The notes: generated by a model not told the origin, from the letters alone. Counted from the first letter of the stretch, positions 1 through 14,666 are shown. The stretch: DNA of 64,000 nt from Pampus argenteus (GCA_036937835.1 CM072860.1:7085001-7149000); one strand, 5' to 3'. Numbers and translations are program-made.

Positions 1-3000
1 ATTTCAGACTCAATAAAGGCACCATGTTTTACTTTTATCCTTGCCTGAGGAAAGAAGGCTGACTCACCAGAACTCTAAAGTTATTATTAGTGCCTCGTGT
101 GTGGAGAAAAGCTATGTGTATTTGAGTGTGTGCATGTTTATGTGAAAGACAGAGAGACCGAGCTGCAGCAACAGTCGGTAAGTGCATGCAGGGGCAGCAT
201 GAGGAGCTCTTATCTGCCGCCTGCCAAGCCCTGACCAGGGCCCTGACTCCTGCACTCCCTCCCTCCCTCTGTGCCTCTCTAGCGGGGCTTCCCACTAGTC
301 TGCTATAGGCAAGACGGCCAGGTGAAATGAGCAATTCCCATTCAGGGACAGGAGCGCCATGTAGACTTGCCCTGTGAAATAGCTGCTCACTTTGGCAGAT
401 CAATGCACTCCCTTCCCCTCATGCACTGCCACTGAGTGATAGCCAGGAAGGAAAAAGAAGATGAAAAATGAGTATGGCTATAGAGAAGGGGAGAGGCGGT
501 TTTGTATGCGTGTTTGTTTGTGTACAGTGTGTGTATGTGCAGAGGGGGGTAGGGTGTTAGCAGGGCATTTAATGATATTTGCCACGGCTGCTCTGAGCGA
601 GAGCTGTTGGAAGAAAATGTGAGATGCATTGCATAAGAAGACATGCAATATTGCTGTTGCGTCTTTGGGAAGTAAAAAGTGCCGTCTCCAGTCCCACCGG
701 ATATGAGAATATTCAGCCGCTGAACTGAACATTTTGCCAATATGAATGATATTATTGGCAATCATATTAAAATGCTTAGTTGTGCCGAAATGAATTCCAT
801 ATCTCTACAGCCATGAGACTCATATGTTAGACATTTATTACATAGGCACAGGTTAGACCTAAGGGCAAAACTACGAAAAAAAAAAGGTGCATAATCCAGT
901 CTAATTTCCTTCTAGATAACAATACTGCATTAAATAACTTTTGTTCTTGTAAATGTAATGTAATAAATCTAAATTGTGTTAGAAATGGTGTAAGGCCAGT
1001 CAATGATGCCAAAGGCAAAATGACAGCATATATCATATATTTAGAAAATGCTCATGTTGCTCATTACTATTCAAGAAAATTCACCTTTTATTCCACAAGA
1101 GTCCTCAGTATACTAATTCGTTTTCTGAATACAACGGTCATTTCCCACTCTTTCTGGAATGACTATTTCTGGTGCAAAGACGGTCTACATGTCTGTTCCT
1201 CCTGGTGCAGTGGCAGCTTCTTTCTATTAATTCATTCTCTTGGATTATTACCATTATATTAAATCCGAGGACACCAACTTTGTTTCCAAACTACATACCA
1301 ATAAACTTTGAAAATTGATCAATTTATCTCCTGTCACTGTATTTATAGGGCAACCATGAGGGCGTCTACTGCGTCCTTCACTTTTTCTTTTACAGAGTAA
1401 TCATTCTCTTATCTGTATTTGCGTTACGCTGATGACAGTATTTTTTTTTCTTTTTTCTAACCCAAATGTCTCTTGTATGACTGGCTCCAATTGGATCTCG
1501 TAACTAGTAATGTAAAATCCCATATCTTGATATAAATCTTGACCATCATCTTTCCTTCTCAGCCCATTATCGCATTTTCTTTCCACAACAAGACCGTCAT
1601 ATCTTCACTGAGTTTGACACACATCATGATGTAGCCAAACTTGCACAATCTCTCAATGTGGGTTTATATAAAGGAAGAACATTTGAAGGACCGTAACTAA
1701 CCCCCCCCCCTCCAAGATTGCATTTACTTGCACATCATTTGGTCCATGTTTAACACATAGAGGTCTTCCATGACTCTGTAAGCATAGCAAACAGCTGTGC
1801 ACCTCAGTGGAAGGGTTGATTAAAATGTATAAGAAAATCAAATCACCTTTCTCCCTCTTGTAAATCATGAAGGAATGACAGTGTCTGAGAACCAGACCTC
1901 AGATTCATTAGAGACTGCTTAAAATGACAAACTGAACAAACTGGAAAAAGCACAGCCTTCCTGAATTACCAAACTTAATTAGGCATCCTGTTTGTACAAG
2001 GAAGTGCAGAAGCACTTGACCTGAGAAGCTGTATTCTTGTACAATATAAAAAACAACATTTTTACAGCCATGTCATAACATAACAGTGTCCTAATCATTT
2101 GGTGCAACATATACCCCGATGTGTAGATATGAAATACATTTTCACAGTTTTACAAGCTCATAAAACAGTTCCCCAAAAATCCAGCTTACTCACTCACTTA
2201 TAGATAGATCCAAATCCATGACTCACTCAATCTTCACTGCTTTTGACAGACATTATATATTTCAGTGACAAATGTGGCCGACAAATTGAATCAACCTTAC
2301 TGCTACTGATCAGGGAACTTATTAATTAACTCTCCAGGTACAAGTGGAAACTTTCCAAACCTTTTATTTTTGCCTTTCTGTTTATTCTAAATGGGAATTT
2401 GTCACCTTTTCCTTCCCGTTTCAATTGTCCCGATGCTTTCTTTTCACTGTCTCAAGCCTGTCTCAACATCAGTGAAGACCGAATTGAAAATATAGTCAGA
2501 CCTATGCAGACATGACAGCAATAAAGTGCACTTGATTAGATGTTTTGAAAGTAAGCACAAGGAGACAGGAGAGTAAAGAATAAGAAAGAAAGAACAGAGC
2601 CTCTCAGCTTTGATCGCACTGATCTTGATGTAAGAAAGTGCTGTTTGTGCACGGCCTTGGCAGAGGCAGGAGTAGGGAGGTTGAATCTTGGTCATCAGCT
2701 GTCAAGGCAGTAATGAACAGTGTTTACTAGTAAAACCATGCGCTGCCACAAGTCAGGGTGTGAAATGTCAAAGTGTCCATTTTCCCCAAGCTAGTCAAAA
2801 GCAACACTGTCACAGTTTGGACTATAAACAATAGGAAAAGAGAGGCAAGACAGCAACAAGGCGCTTTCTCCATTTCACCCATTACAGTCAGAGTGAAAAG
2901 GAAAAAGGTGGTAGGATGTCAAGCCTAGAGAAATATAGATGGTTGTGAAGAGTAGAAAAAAGTGGATTCCATTTGACAGGCACATAATGATAGCTGTTAA

Positions 3001-5160
3001 ACAAAACTGAAGGAAGGAAAGCGGGAGAGGCTGAGAGGGAGGCACAAAGACAGACAGAGGGATACGAGACAGACAGGCAGAGAGACACCTGCTGTTGCAT
3101 CACCTGCTGTAATAATAGTGTTGACATTCAAATAGAAAGCCCTGACAATAGGAGCTGGCTGAGGCAGCACTCAGTATGCAAATAAAAAAAAAGGAACACA
3201 TTAGAAAATTTAAGCTAGCATCAGGACTTTTCATAGCGCACACGGAAAACCACTTGACCCTTCGCTTCCCACAAACGCTTATGTATTATGTTTATGCGCT
3301 TGTGCCTGTGTGCAAGCGAGCGAGCATAATTGACACATTAAATGAGCTGATTTACCACTGACGTCGATTCCTTTCATACTAACTGCGCATCAGAGGTTAT
3401 GAAAAGAAATATACTGCCATCGCACCTTTTGTTTAGACTGTATTTCAACGCGGTCGCTGTGTACCGAAGTCAATTATTTCTTTGCTTTCCAATGCAAATA
3501 ATTAAATCTGTGCTGCGCTGTATAGGGTTTGTTTTCTTTGATTGGCAGTCCAATTCCACTCACACTTCCACTCTTTCATTCTCGCTGTCACAGTATCTTG
3601 AATACCCAAGTTAAACATAATTCAAAAATGGAAAGGATCATTAGTTGGCAAATTCATTCTTGACTCTCTCTTTCATGCACCCTTCATGGCCCCAAAGGGC
3701 CTATCAATCAAAATCAGATCCAGCTGATATCACATTCACCATTGCACATATTTTATTCCCTTTTAAGTGCTCAGCAGTCTTTTGTACCAATGTAGACCTA
3801 TGGTGATTGGAGTAGAAACTTTTCATGTTTGAACTCAGTGGGGTATGAAGGACTGCAGATATCAGCAGATCCTCGCTGATTCAAAGGTCAATACCTGTTA
3901 TAGTAAAAGCAATAGTCAATATGCTGCTCTCACAATACAGCCCTGCATGTGGTCTTCAAAAGCTGTGACCCTTTCCTTCAGCACTTTGATGATGAATCTG
4001 CTGCTGATTGTTTGTCTTGTCGTATTATTTTTTTCGACATTATGTGAAGACAAGATCAAAGACACAGGAGGAGCTACATGTCTTGACTATACACAAAGTA
4101 AACTTTGTTAGGGCCTTTATGGCTATTCCAAAGTCCTATTGGGTGTTTGGCATCAGATCTCTTTGGAAAGGCTTGGGCATGGAGATTAGGTCCGACAAAT
4201 CACTACCAGCATTTTAAATCACTGCTAAAAAAGCCCACCTTTATTTGACCTGCCTTTCACTTAATTATCTTGTATTGCAGTGTGTTAATCCAGCAGTGTT
4301 CATACCACTAGTTTCACTTCAATTCCTTTTCATAATTGGCAATATAAAAACTACTTTCATGTTAACACAACCCGTTTCTACCACTGACATAGATCTCCGA
4401 TTGGATGATGGTGAATTACAACAACTATTCAACAATGACACAATGTTCTTGCCATAGTGAAAACTCCTCCAGGATAAAGACATAAGATATCAATTATCAA
4501 ATCCTGTCTATTTTACAATAGAGTTGCTACATTGATATTATCATAGAAAAGGATTATAATTTTTGCCATTGTGCTCATCAACTGTTAAATCTTAGTTGTA
4601 CATATAGGGGAAAATATATTACAAAGAAAAATACTGAATAATTTGATTTGAATATCCAAACATAATACAAAAAATGGAAAAAAGAAAAGAAAACAAATGC
4701 TCTAATTTATACAGGCGAGCTGAGGAGCACAGACAAGCTTGAGCGACTTTGAAGTTTTCTATGGGAAATGAGATTTGGAATATGACAGAGCTCCTAATAT
4801 CCTTACACACAGCTCCACAGCACGTATGCTAATGCCCTGTCCTGACCACTAATACACAACAGGAAAAGTGGGCTAAATAAAATGAAGGAGGAAAGTGTGA
4901 AATATAATTCTGAATGCCTGTAACGACTACAGTATCAGCCGTCTTGGATCTGTACTTCTTCATTCGGATGTTCTCATTTGTATCCACACCTGTGTCATTC
5001 ACAGCCTTACGCCTTAACCTAATTTCATGGTCTACAGGTTTGGATGGATGGCTCTGCTGCAACTTGTACACTGAGGGGAGGAGAGACAGAGAGTACCACG
5101 AGTGTGTGCGTGCGCATCTGTGCGAGTGTGCACTCGCCGCACAATAACAATTGTGGAAGA
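1..5160. other. Non-coding stretch, no gene supported
   Basis: Open frames on both strands stay at or below 124 codons and show no domain or family I recognise. The composition is AT-rich. Visible minor structure: a run of ten C at 1691-1700, a purine-rich patch around 3003-3090, the homeodomain-type core ATTAATTAA near 2321, and POU octamers (ATGCAAAT) at 3176-3183 and 3492-3499. Good splice-donor strings exist near 178 (+) and 65 (-), but no matching exon is convincing. I see nothing that needs a gene here. Confidence 0.6.
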
Positions 5161-5166
5161 GTGAAT

Positions 5167-5213
5167 GAGAGAGAGAGAGAGATTCAGCGAAAAGAGAGAG
5201 AGAGATTCAGTGA

Positions 5214-5260
<47 letters not shown>
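5167..5260 (+). repeat. GA microsatellite (interrupted)
   Basis: Three blocks of AG dinucleotides are separated by two near-identical interruptions (gattcagcga and gattcagtga), so the array looks partly duplicated as a higher-order unit. The final block, about 5219-5259, is almost pure (GA)n. All purines are on the plus strand. It is likely polymorphic in length. The open frame running through it is made only of Arg/Glu repeats and is not a gene. Confidence 0.95.
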
Positions 5261-5264
<4 letters not shown>

Positions 5265-8200
5265 GCTGCTACAATAGCATAGAGAATTGTAGTCACTGGC
5301 AGATATTAACCTTTTAACCTTGCACTTTTCTGTTAACAAAAATACATTAAGCTCCTGCTCAATAGCTAACAGTGAATTGGGGTTTTACACATTTTTACTG
5401 AGTGTGACTGAATGATCAGAGGTGAACCCATTTGGTGGTAATGTGCTTCAATTACAGTAAAACTCAGCTGAAAACACATAAGTTAAAGCAGTAGGATATA
5501 TTAAGAGAATTTGGTAACAGCGACTGGCATTGCCATCAACGATCTGAATGTTACATGAACCATGTTCAACGGAGAAATGATACGATAACTGATATTTCTC
5601 AACCAACACTAACAGTCATTTCTTCAAAGATCTTTGTATAGCATAATGCCCCCAAAACAGCGTTTGTTAACGTAATTATTCTGCATATTCTTAAGCAAAT
5701 TGTCAACAATGCCCTTTTAGTTTCCCCAAAGTATCTAGTGGTATAAAGGCTTATTCAGCCAAACCAATTATACTGGAGAGAAATCGATTCCAACAAAGCA
5801 CCCTGTTGGGACAAACAATAAAATGATCAAAGGGAGTGGATGTTCTTCTTGTTTTTAAATCCAGTCAAAATATGTAATTCTTGGAGCTATTAAAAGTATT
5901 CTCCAGAATGACATTAATACATGGATACCGAGACAGACAGAAAAATGAGCAAGGAAATGCAACAAAGAGGAAAAGAAGATAAGACAACCACATGTTCAAC
6001 AATTTAGTAGAAAGAACAGAAGAACCATTAAGCTCCTATCTCATTAGTTCATTGCAAAATTTCATTTCTATTTTAAGTCAACAGCAATTTTACCACAGAC
6101 AGAATTCAAGATCGCACACATTAATTGAGGAAGTGTGTGACATTTTTTGCTAAAAGAGTCTGTGGCTCACAGTGCAGTGCTAATGTCCAGCGTTCAAGCT
6201 CTGGGTTCTTTTGTGTTTATGTTTCACACATCTTTAATTCAGATGCTCTTGCAACACAACTGTACAATATGAGAAAATCCATAACAGAAATCAACACTAA
6301 AAGGGTCATAATAACAAAAGCAGAATAGTTGTTTTGAAACCTTATCTTGCAATTTACTTTTGGTTTTTCCCCTTTTAAATAAATAACAGTTTCTGTAAGA
6401 GAGTCAATTCAACTCCATGAAGGAAAAATGTAAGTGTTTCAATATGCAGGGAGCCTCACTACGTACAAGCAATTTTGTCCTTCCAAACTCATGTGCACAT
6501 TATGTACATTATGATTATAATTATATTATCACACACACGTATAACTCACACATTTAGATTACCGTTGTCTGGCACGGTGTTGCAACAACGCTGTATTTTA
6601 CCTAACTTCTGAGGCATTTAGTTTTCTATGTTGTCATTATACTTGTGAAAGTTCAGAAGAAGAAGAAAAAACTAACACAGTGAGTCACACAGTTTGCACT
6701 AAGCTTATTTTAATTACTGTAGTATCTCACTTGTGCTCCAATGGTACAGTCCTCACTGAAATGTACAGTACTGTGTGAGATATTAAAACCATAATGAATA
6801 TGCTAATTATCCTTTTTTGTATTCAGAACCCTACAATGGTTTTATACTCTAATGACAATAGTACCATTTTATGTAAGCTATAATAAGCGCATGTAATTCA
6901 TGTTATTATAACAATGTGCATGTGTGAGTGTGTCATAATACAGTAGCCCATTGTGCTCAACTAAGCTACAGATCTACAATATTATTGTAATCAGTAAACC
7001 ATAGCTTTAACTCGTAAATTACCAAATATGAAGTGTTTCTACCAGGTTCATTTTTAGGCTGTCTGCTGTCTGGTGCCACTCGTTGTTAATCTTCATTTCT
7101 GTTTCCAGACGCTAGTCTGTCGAAGATAGATCCCTCATATGTCAGAACCGCACAGACCATTTCCTGGAGTCCGCTGTGACTGTCAGGCTCCACGGACCAT
7201 GAAAGCTGTATATGTGATGCCCGAAATTACCTCATCATAGAATTCCACAGACTTCCACATCGACATGGTCACAACTATCCCTTCAAGAGACACTAAGGGA
7301 GCTTTTTTGGCAGTTCTATGCCAACAAATATAGTGGGAACTATTTCACATTCTGAGGCAGAAATGTGAAATAAATCCATTTTACAGTATGTGGGTAGAAA
7401 TTGAGTTGAGCATGAATTATCAGGTTAATGGTGTCCAGGACATTCAGTAGGTTAAATCATAGATTCGGCTATGAAATATGATGTGTTTTTGGCATTTTAA
7501 TAAGGCACTATGGCACCCACAATATATGGAATCAAAAACACTATAAATCTGTGTGAACTTTTTGGGATGTGGACTATAATGTCAGCACTCAGTCTTATAA
7601 TCTGTCTCCTGTCTTAACAAGGGGTGTCTGAGGCAAGAGTGGGGAAGAGACCCAAGTCTCTCTGGTACAATTATAGAAGTGCACTGCAGTCACTTAGCCC
7701 GCTAATACACGGTGTGATATTAATTACTGTTTGTAAACAATGCACTTTGCAGAGATTATTGCATGCACTCGGCGTCCTCCATTTGTGTTTGGTAATTCTC
7801 ACAAGTGATTAAGTGGTGAAGCTAGGACAGCTGTTCAAGATGAGTTCATTGGCATGTTTAATTAATTGCACTTGAGATAATTATTCAATCATTACTTTGA
7901 TTAATTTTCTGCGTCCCAGATAATGCATCAAACGTCTGCTTGATGTCAATAGTTTTCAAAGCATGAGCAGAACAAGGCTAACCATTTTTTTTTGGAGCTT
8001 GATCCAGAGACTTTAAACTGTGCTTTGTGGAGAAATGAATGCGTAAGACAGATGCCCATGATAGGAATTCATTATTATGACTGCATGGTTGACTTCAACA
8101 ATGCTAATGCGCACTTAACAGGCATACCACTAAGGTTGTGTCTACAGAACATTTGTCCTAACACCCAACACCTGTCATGGCTGCATTTTCTTCTTGTTTT

Positions 8201-11190
8201 TCCAATACATCACCAACACCCTGTCACTGCTCACTTCGATGTTTTGAGTCGATTCAGTTCGCATTATGTTTGAAACATGCTTATTCTTCACCCCTTCAGA
8301 TATGCAGGGTAGTGGCAACATCCAACTGAAGGAAAGCCAGGCAAATCGTTTGTGAGAGATCTTGTCAAACAGATTAATTCCCACCCCGGGCCTCAGGGTT
8401 CTGGACCGTTTTTCTGTCATGCTGCTTTGCCAGGCTCCCTCTTGATAATACCCCAAAGATAAAATTAATTGTGCAGGGAGATGTGGGATGGGGAGTATCT
8501 AAAAAGGACCTTGAGCAACACATGAAGCTCTCTTTTTCACTCCGCTCCTCTGCATGTGAAAACACAAAAACAATCAAACCGTCAGAAGCATGACACATTG
8601 CACCAATGATCACTAACTTTGTTAGGAAGTTTCTGGAAGTGGGACGTTCTGAGAGAGATGTGAAGGGACAGAATCAACCCTCATGAAATTTCCTTGTCTA
8701 AGAACGTCTGCGCTCAAATTACCATCAAAGTGGAATTCCTCCTTTTATTAGCAGTTTACAAAGGCGGTTGGCACACCAATATTTGCCTACAACTGTCTAG
8801 TTGTACATCTGTGAGTTTGGGAACACACTGTTCTTCCCTTGTTTGACTCAGACAATCAAGACACTGAACTGACTGAAGATGTGACAACCATATCCAATTC
8901 TACACTGACATCAGTCCACTGAGGAATCTCAATACAACAAGACTAACAGTCAACAGCCGCATTAGCTGATCTGAGGCACAGTAATGCTTTATACTAATGT
9001 CAGATTTCCCCACACGATATGAATGTGTACAACAAATGTCATGACAATCTACTCAACAGAGACATATTTCACTAAAAAACACAAATGTCAACCTCATGAT
9101 GATAGTAGAGGAAAAATTCGAGCAATCCCAAGGAATCATTAAGATTCATTCTCCAGGGACAATTTATGGCTGTGCATGTATTGCCAATCCATCCAATTAC
9201 TGTTGCAATATTTCAGTTTGCACCAATGTTGTGGAACAGCCAACCGATCCATAGAGCAACATTGCTAGCATGGCCATTCCTCTTGAAAATACTGCTTGTC
9301 AAGCCTCACTATACAGTATAGCAATCAGATGCAGTCACACTCTAAGTGTAGAAGACTTTTTCCCGCAACCTCCTGTTACCGCAAACAGCTTAAAACATTA
9401 GCTAACAAGTGCTAGCCTTTGACAATGTCTCTTTCATCTCCACTGGCCTTCAAAAGCCACCTTAAGAGCAATTTATCCAAGAAATATTTCATAGAGGGCA
9501 AAGCACAAGAGCAGGTAGATTGTGGCAGTGGTACTTCTTTTTTTTTTCAAATGCCCCTTGGCAAGAGTTGCCCCTGTCATCTCCTCTGGCAGATGGTGCA
9601 AATGAGCCTTTATATGCTGCTGCTAGTCACAGCAGACAGGCTGCCAGTGTGCAGTCACAAGAGATCCATGTTTGCAGGGTGGAAGACTGAAACAAAAAGT
9701 GTTGATTTTAGTACTGTCACAGTCAAAACAAATCGGCAACTCTGTTAAAGCTGGATAGCATTTTTATTACCACTAGTGTTTAAATGATTGTTTTGTTAGC
9801 CATCATCTTTATTGTGACAAATGTAGAGTGACTTGGCTGTTGTCAATATTTTTCTATAGGACTTCCTCAAATATGTTAGTGCCTGTCAAGATTTATAGTG
9901 CTGTATGAATAAGAGATGAGATCATTGAATTGTTTGTTGGAACAGAATGTACATTTGGTTCTATATCTGAGGATTGTCAGTGTAGTCCAAATGTAGTCCA
10001 AGAATATGTCTGGTTACATTAAAACTGTCTTGGCAGTTTCCCTGGATATGAATTTGGATCTCATTTTAATAAGATTCTCTCACACATACACAATGGTACA
10101 GTAACACAACCCTACATAGACACATGCAGTCCCCTGGACGGTCCATACCCAACACTTGTGAGCTCAAGTAGTTGCCGCTGTCACAGTGTGACATCATCAG
10201 CCAGACTAGCAGTGTCCCAGTGGTGTCCTCCTTTGGAGCCAGAGTTATCCTTCAGCAGAGCTCATTCTGTGACGCTGCTGTGTCACTCAGAGGCCTAGAC
10301 AAGCAGTGCAGCGAGGATGACAGCCCGGGAATGAGAGCTCAAGAGCAGGTAGAAACTACTCACAAGACCCAGGGGAGCAATTATGAGTGGAGCCCAAGGG
10401 CTTGCTCAAAGAAACCTATGGCTTGTTTAAGTCAAATAAAAACAGAGCCCTGTTAAGGGATAGCTGTTCTTGCTAGTTACATCGTCACAAAGGTAAATTC
10501 AAGGCTCAACTGGTGACAGATTAATCATATAAACTCCACGGGGCATGCTAAATATATGAGTTTAGCTTAAAGTCAGATTAAAGTATTTGACTCTTCTGTC
10601 AGTAGAATCTTGTTACTTATTATCTGTGAATCTGTCAAACAGGAAATGCACGGCAGTGATTAATAGGATGACCTTTTTATGAGCATTTTCACTCCTCAGC
10701 ATTTGTATTTTTAAGCCTATAAAAAAAAATCCAACAGGAATAAATTCAAAAGCTACCCTTGACACTCAGCACATCATTCTCCATAAAATACCTGCAAATG
10801 ATCAAGGCAGACAGATAATGGCTTGGAAGAGGACTCGGCTTGCTGCCCGGTGACAGACATTTCCAATTAAAAAGGGTAAATAACTTCAGATTCATCTATT
10901 TCAGCCCATCCTGAGATTTATCAGTCCATCGTGCTTTAAATCTATTCACCCCTGAAATGGTAATATCACAGATTTGTATTTCCCAGGCAAAGAAAAAATG
11001 TCATACAGTTCCAATATCCTTACACTCCTATTTAAACCTCTCTACCATGTCTATGTTAGAGCTTTCATGAGGCAACCCAAGCGTGGGAGGAAACCAGTGA
11101 TATTCGTACATCAACATGGTATAAACAGTGACTGGCACTGAGTTTGCAAGACTGTCGGCTTCTCTGTAATATTTAAGCAACAACCTGTTA
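5261..11190. other. Non-coding stretch, no gene supported
   Basis: This is AT-rich DNA without a recognisable gene. The longest frame is 109 codons (9419-9748, +), with no signal peptide, domain or codon pattern that I can use. The 94-codon frame at 10172-10456 lies in a locally more GC-balanced, repeat-free patch that could be conserved non-coding sequence. ATTA-type homeodomain cores are dense at about 7858-7915. An acceptor-like pyrimidine tract ends at 7110, but no donor closes an exon. Confidence 0.55.
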
Positions 11191-11191
11191 T

Positions 11192-11221
11192 ATACTGTGA
11201 AACAAGGTTGTTTCACAGTAT
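11192..11221. repeat. Perfect inverted repeat (13-bp arms, 4-nt loop)
   Basis: The arm atactgtgaaaca at 11192-11204 is the exact reverse complement of 11209-11221, with the loop aggt between them. Pairing continues outward only weakly (a G-U, then an A-T, then a mismatch). The arms are too short for a typical vertebrate microRNA precursor, which has about 30 bp of imperfect stem. Possible explanations are a MITE end-to-end remnant, a replication-slippage palindrome or a transcription-factor dyad. Confidence 0.9.
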
Positions 11222-14200
11222 GTTGCGGAAATATCTTTGTCCACGGGTGGGACAGCAGTGGCCGATTTTATATTATATGTAGCATTACGACCGATTGTTG
11301 CAAATATAATGCACAGACAACTCTAATCCAACAAATAATGACGTAAAGACACAGTTGAGACCATCAACGAGAGGGAGCAGTGTTAAAGGATTATACTCTG
11401 CTGTGGTAAAATAAAACTGAATACATTCACTGACACTGAAAGCAGAGATGTTTGGGCTAATTACAGACAGCAGTTGCCTCCCTTCATCAGGTGAAAGTGA
11501 ATAAGAGTTTGACTAGTTTGACCTTCACAGTCTGGATGTGGAAGCTCTGGGTAGTAATCAAATCCAGCTACAGTAGCATTACCTGTTAGCATATAATATA
11601 AATGAACAGACTTGCAATCCATGATTTCTTGCATTGTAACTAGATGAAAAAAAACCAACAAAAAAACCGACACATACTGAATTGTGAAAGTTGAATTTAG
11701 GCCAGAAAACAAATGCATATTTCCCCAGTAATCAGGCAAACAACAGTGTTTAGTGATCCGGTCTATTGTCAGCATGCTACTCAGGATGCAGATGTGAGGA
11801 TTTAATGGAAATGAATGAAAAGGAAATCAATATATTGTTGTAGTGGATTTTGACGAAGCTGATAACAGCACAGAACAAGACAGTGTGGTTTTGGTTATTT
11901 ATAATACAGCCGAGACATTTATTAAAACAGGACTGCATTTAATTAAATGTGAGCCGTTTAAACCTTTCCAATGACTCTCCTTTCAACACGTAACACGTTC
12001 AACAGGATGTTCTGGACATACTTTTTGGCAAAGGCTGCTATAAAGTAAAATTATTTCCTGCATCACAGTTTTTTTGGGGGGTTAAATGTAAATACCAAGT
12101 GTTTATTGTGATTTGCCTTTAAAGTGACGGTATCATTGCAATCAGAAGCAACAACTGATATAGCAACAGTTCATTACACAAACTTAACATCTAGAAACTT
12201 TTACTTTTCCAAGCTAGCCAAAATTACCTGGCCCAACCATGACCCAACTCTGGCACAGCTGGTTGCAGAGACTCATGCAATGTGGCGTGATGAATGAGCT
12301 GCCTCTAGACCAAAGCTTGCTGCAGTGCTAATAACTGGAGCTGATTCACAGTCCAAATCGGACGAAGTCTCCATCCCAAAAACCCAACAAAATTTGGTCC
12401 TGTTGAGTCAGAATACATCCAAGCGCACCAACACTCAGCTGCAATCAGCCTGACACGGCTGGCTACCTGGACTACTGTAGATTAATTCTTACATTGCCTT
12501 TTTCGATTAACTGCAGCCAACATTAACAAATTGCAGCATCATGATAGTGAGATGGGGAAATAAAAAAAAAGTCTCCCTTTTTTGTAAATAAAGTGACATG
12601 ACTCATTAATGTGATGAATGACCATGCAATTCCCTAGGACCTGAGCATCAAACCTCCCCCCAGCCCCCTTCAGGCGTCCCTCTTGTGGGCCATTCCGGGT
12701 GAAAGCCGAACATTTAAACGTGTGCCTCTAAGTGCTGAGGCAAGCAGGTCTGCTGGCCAAATGGTAGCTCTTTTCAGCTGTTGAAGCTCCCGAGGACCCA
12801 TTTCACTGTTAACATCAAATCATTAAATTCACCCCATACTCAGTCACTTAGAGTTATTGAGAGATAGATAGAAAGACAAAGAGAGAGGATGATGTTAAAG
12901 AGGAAAAAAAAAAAGGTCACTGTCAGCTGTAAAGGCTAAATAGGCTACATTACTGGGTTGGAAGTAAATGGAATCAAAACTGACAGTTCTCTCTGGCCTT
13001 GATTCCATATTGTCGACCACTAAATGCAAATTGCTAAGTGCAATTTTAGTTCATAAAGGATGGGATCTATATAATATGATTTGGCTAATGTGTCACTGTC
13101 ATAGCACAGGACTTGAGCTTATTCTGCTGTATTAAAACTTTAATTGCATCTTCAGCCGTGTCTGAAAATCTCTGATAGCATCACAACTTCAATTTGTATG
13201 AATACGCGTTCAGAAATAGCCTAAGCTTGGAATTAAACCTTTCTGGCAGAATTTTAATAAAGGCAAACTATCCACAGCAGATGGTGTGCTTTAGATGTTC
13301 AGACTGGATAAAGGTAACCTCGATGTGCACAAATGTCTGCAGAGTTAAGACATTGTAGTATTTCATGCCACCTCGAGCAGTTACAGTCTTCAGTTGTTTC
13401 TCTTACTACTCTCAGTACATTTAATATGATCAACAATTGTCTCACTTGATAAGCAGGAAACTCTTATGATCTCTTGTATGTTTAATTTAAAATGCAGTGG
13501 TGTACATCAACTACCAAAAAAATCATATCTTTAGAGTCATACAACAAAAATATACACGTATAGTACTTTCATGTATGATTGATCCATTGTGTATATATTT
13601 TTTTCATGGTGCTAAACGGAATCAAGTGAAATCACTTGATCCAGAATATCTAAATATGGCTGCATCACTGTATCCATGGATAACACTCTGCAGAAGTAGT
13701 CATTACAGTACTTGCAATTATGTCCAAATGAGGCTGCTCATACACCAGAATCTAATATAACACAACCTCTTTAAAGACACTTAGTGAGGTTTTCTACCTT
13801 CGCATCCACTGGGTGACTGGACTTGTTTCTATGGTAACCAAAGTGCATCACAAGCCAGTAAAATTAGGATACAACTTCCGTGCTCACTGGATAAGAAGTT
13901 AGAAGCAAAATTAATGGAAATCGATTAAAACTAATAAAGGTTTTCTTAGACTGAAGAAAAAAGTTCACTGAGAGCCAAACGACAAAAGAAACTAGACACA
14001 CTAGGATTAAAAAAAAATGAAAACAATTTATGAAAACTATTTTCAGTCAAAATAATCAGTTCGAGCTAATAGCACCACACGTTTTTTGTTGCTATGTCTG
14101 TTGAGAATGTACAATAGCGGTGCACAGCGTCTGTAGAGGGGGGGTTGATTTTCTCACTTTCATTACTTTGAGCTCTGTAATCTTGATGTTCAAGGCAAGT

Positions 14201-14565
14201 AGAGAGATAGCAGGTGGAGGGCATCATGTTTAAGCTAATCTTAGCTGGGTACAATATGAACTTACAGGTGCACTGTGAGCTGTGAGCTCCTCGGAAGAAG
14301 AAAAAAAAATGACAATATCAGGATGGCTCCTTTGTATTCAGATCTTACATCTACTGGCAATCAATCACCAAATCAATCACCTCAAAACACAAAGTGCAAA
14401 TTCTTCTTTAAATGCAGAATCTGTGTATGTATGTATGTTTGTGCTGGGTGATCATTTTAGTTAGTAATTATTGCAATGTAAAAATGAATGATGACCTGTC
14501 AGCTTTTGAATCATGTAGCCTACAAACACAGTGATTGACTTAAAGATTATGTGAAATGCACCTGG
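11222..14565. other. Non-coding stretch, no gene supported
   Basis: No open frame here exceeds 104 codons and none is recognisable. Short homopolymer runs occur (T then G at about 12069-12081, A-runs near 12562 and 12904). The section 12230-12480 is more GC-balanced and non-repetitive but has no coherent splice structure. Sequence around 13770-13870 has the feel of a dispersed repeat, but I cannot name a family. Confidence 0.5.
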
Positions 14566-14569
14566 ACTT

Positions 14570-14611
14570 ATTAATAAGCAGCATGTGGTACAGTGTGTGC
14601 TGCTTATTAAT
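14570..14611. repeat. Hairpin A (14-bp perfect stem plus G-U extension)
   Basis: The arm attaataagcagca (14570-14583) is exactly complementary to 14598-14611. Four further G-U pairs can close towards the loop, so as RNA it would fold into an 18-bp stem with a 6-nt loop. It lies 55 bases before a second hairpin. No transposon terminal repeats are obvious around the pair. Confidence 0.85.
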
Positions 14612-14666
14612 TAGTAACTCTGGTGCCAAATTCCAAATTCTGCACACCATTCAGTTTTCCACTGCT

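Noticed and set aside
65..90. Minus-strand micro-exon ending at a strong donor (ctg|gtgagtcag)
   Set aside because: The donor is good but the acceptor is weak and the exon would be about 26 bases with no supporting context at the window edge.
126..178. Plus-strand first exon ending tcg|gtaagtg
   Set aside because: A consensus donor alone; no promoter, CpG enrichment or coding feature upstream.
1410..1448. Reverse-transcriptase-like peptide YLYLRYADDS
   Set aside because: Only about ten residues resemble a YADD box. A stop follows shortly and no other RT motif is found in the flanks, so it is too short to support a retroelement.
7111..7180. Exon after the pyrimidine tract ending tttctgtttccag
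   Set aside because: No usable donor, and stops appear in all frames within 70 bases.
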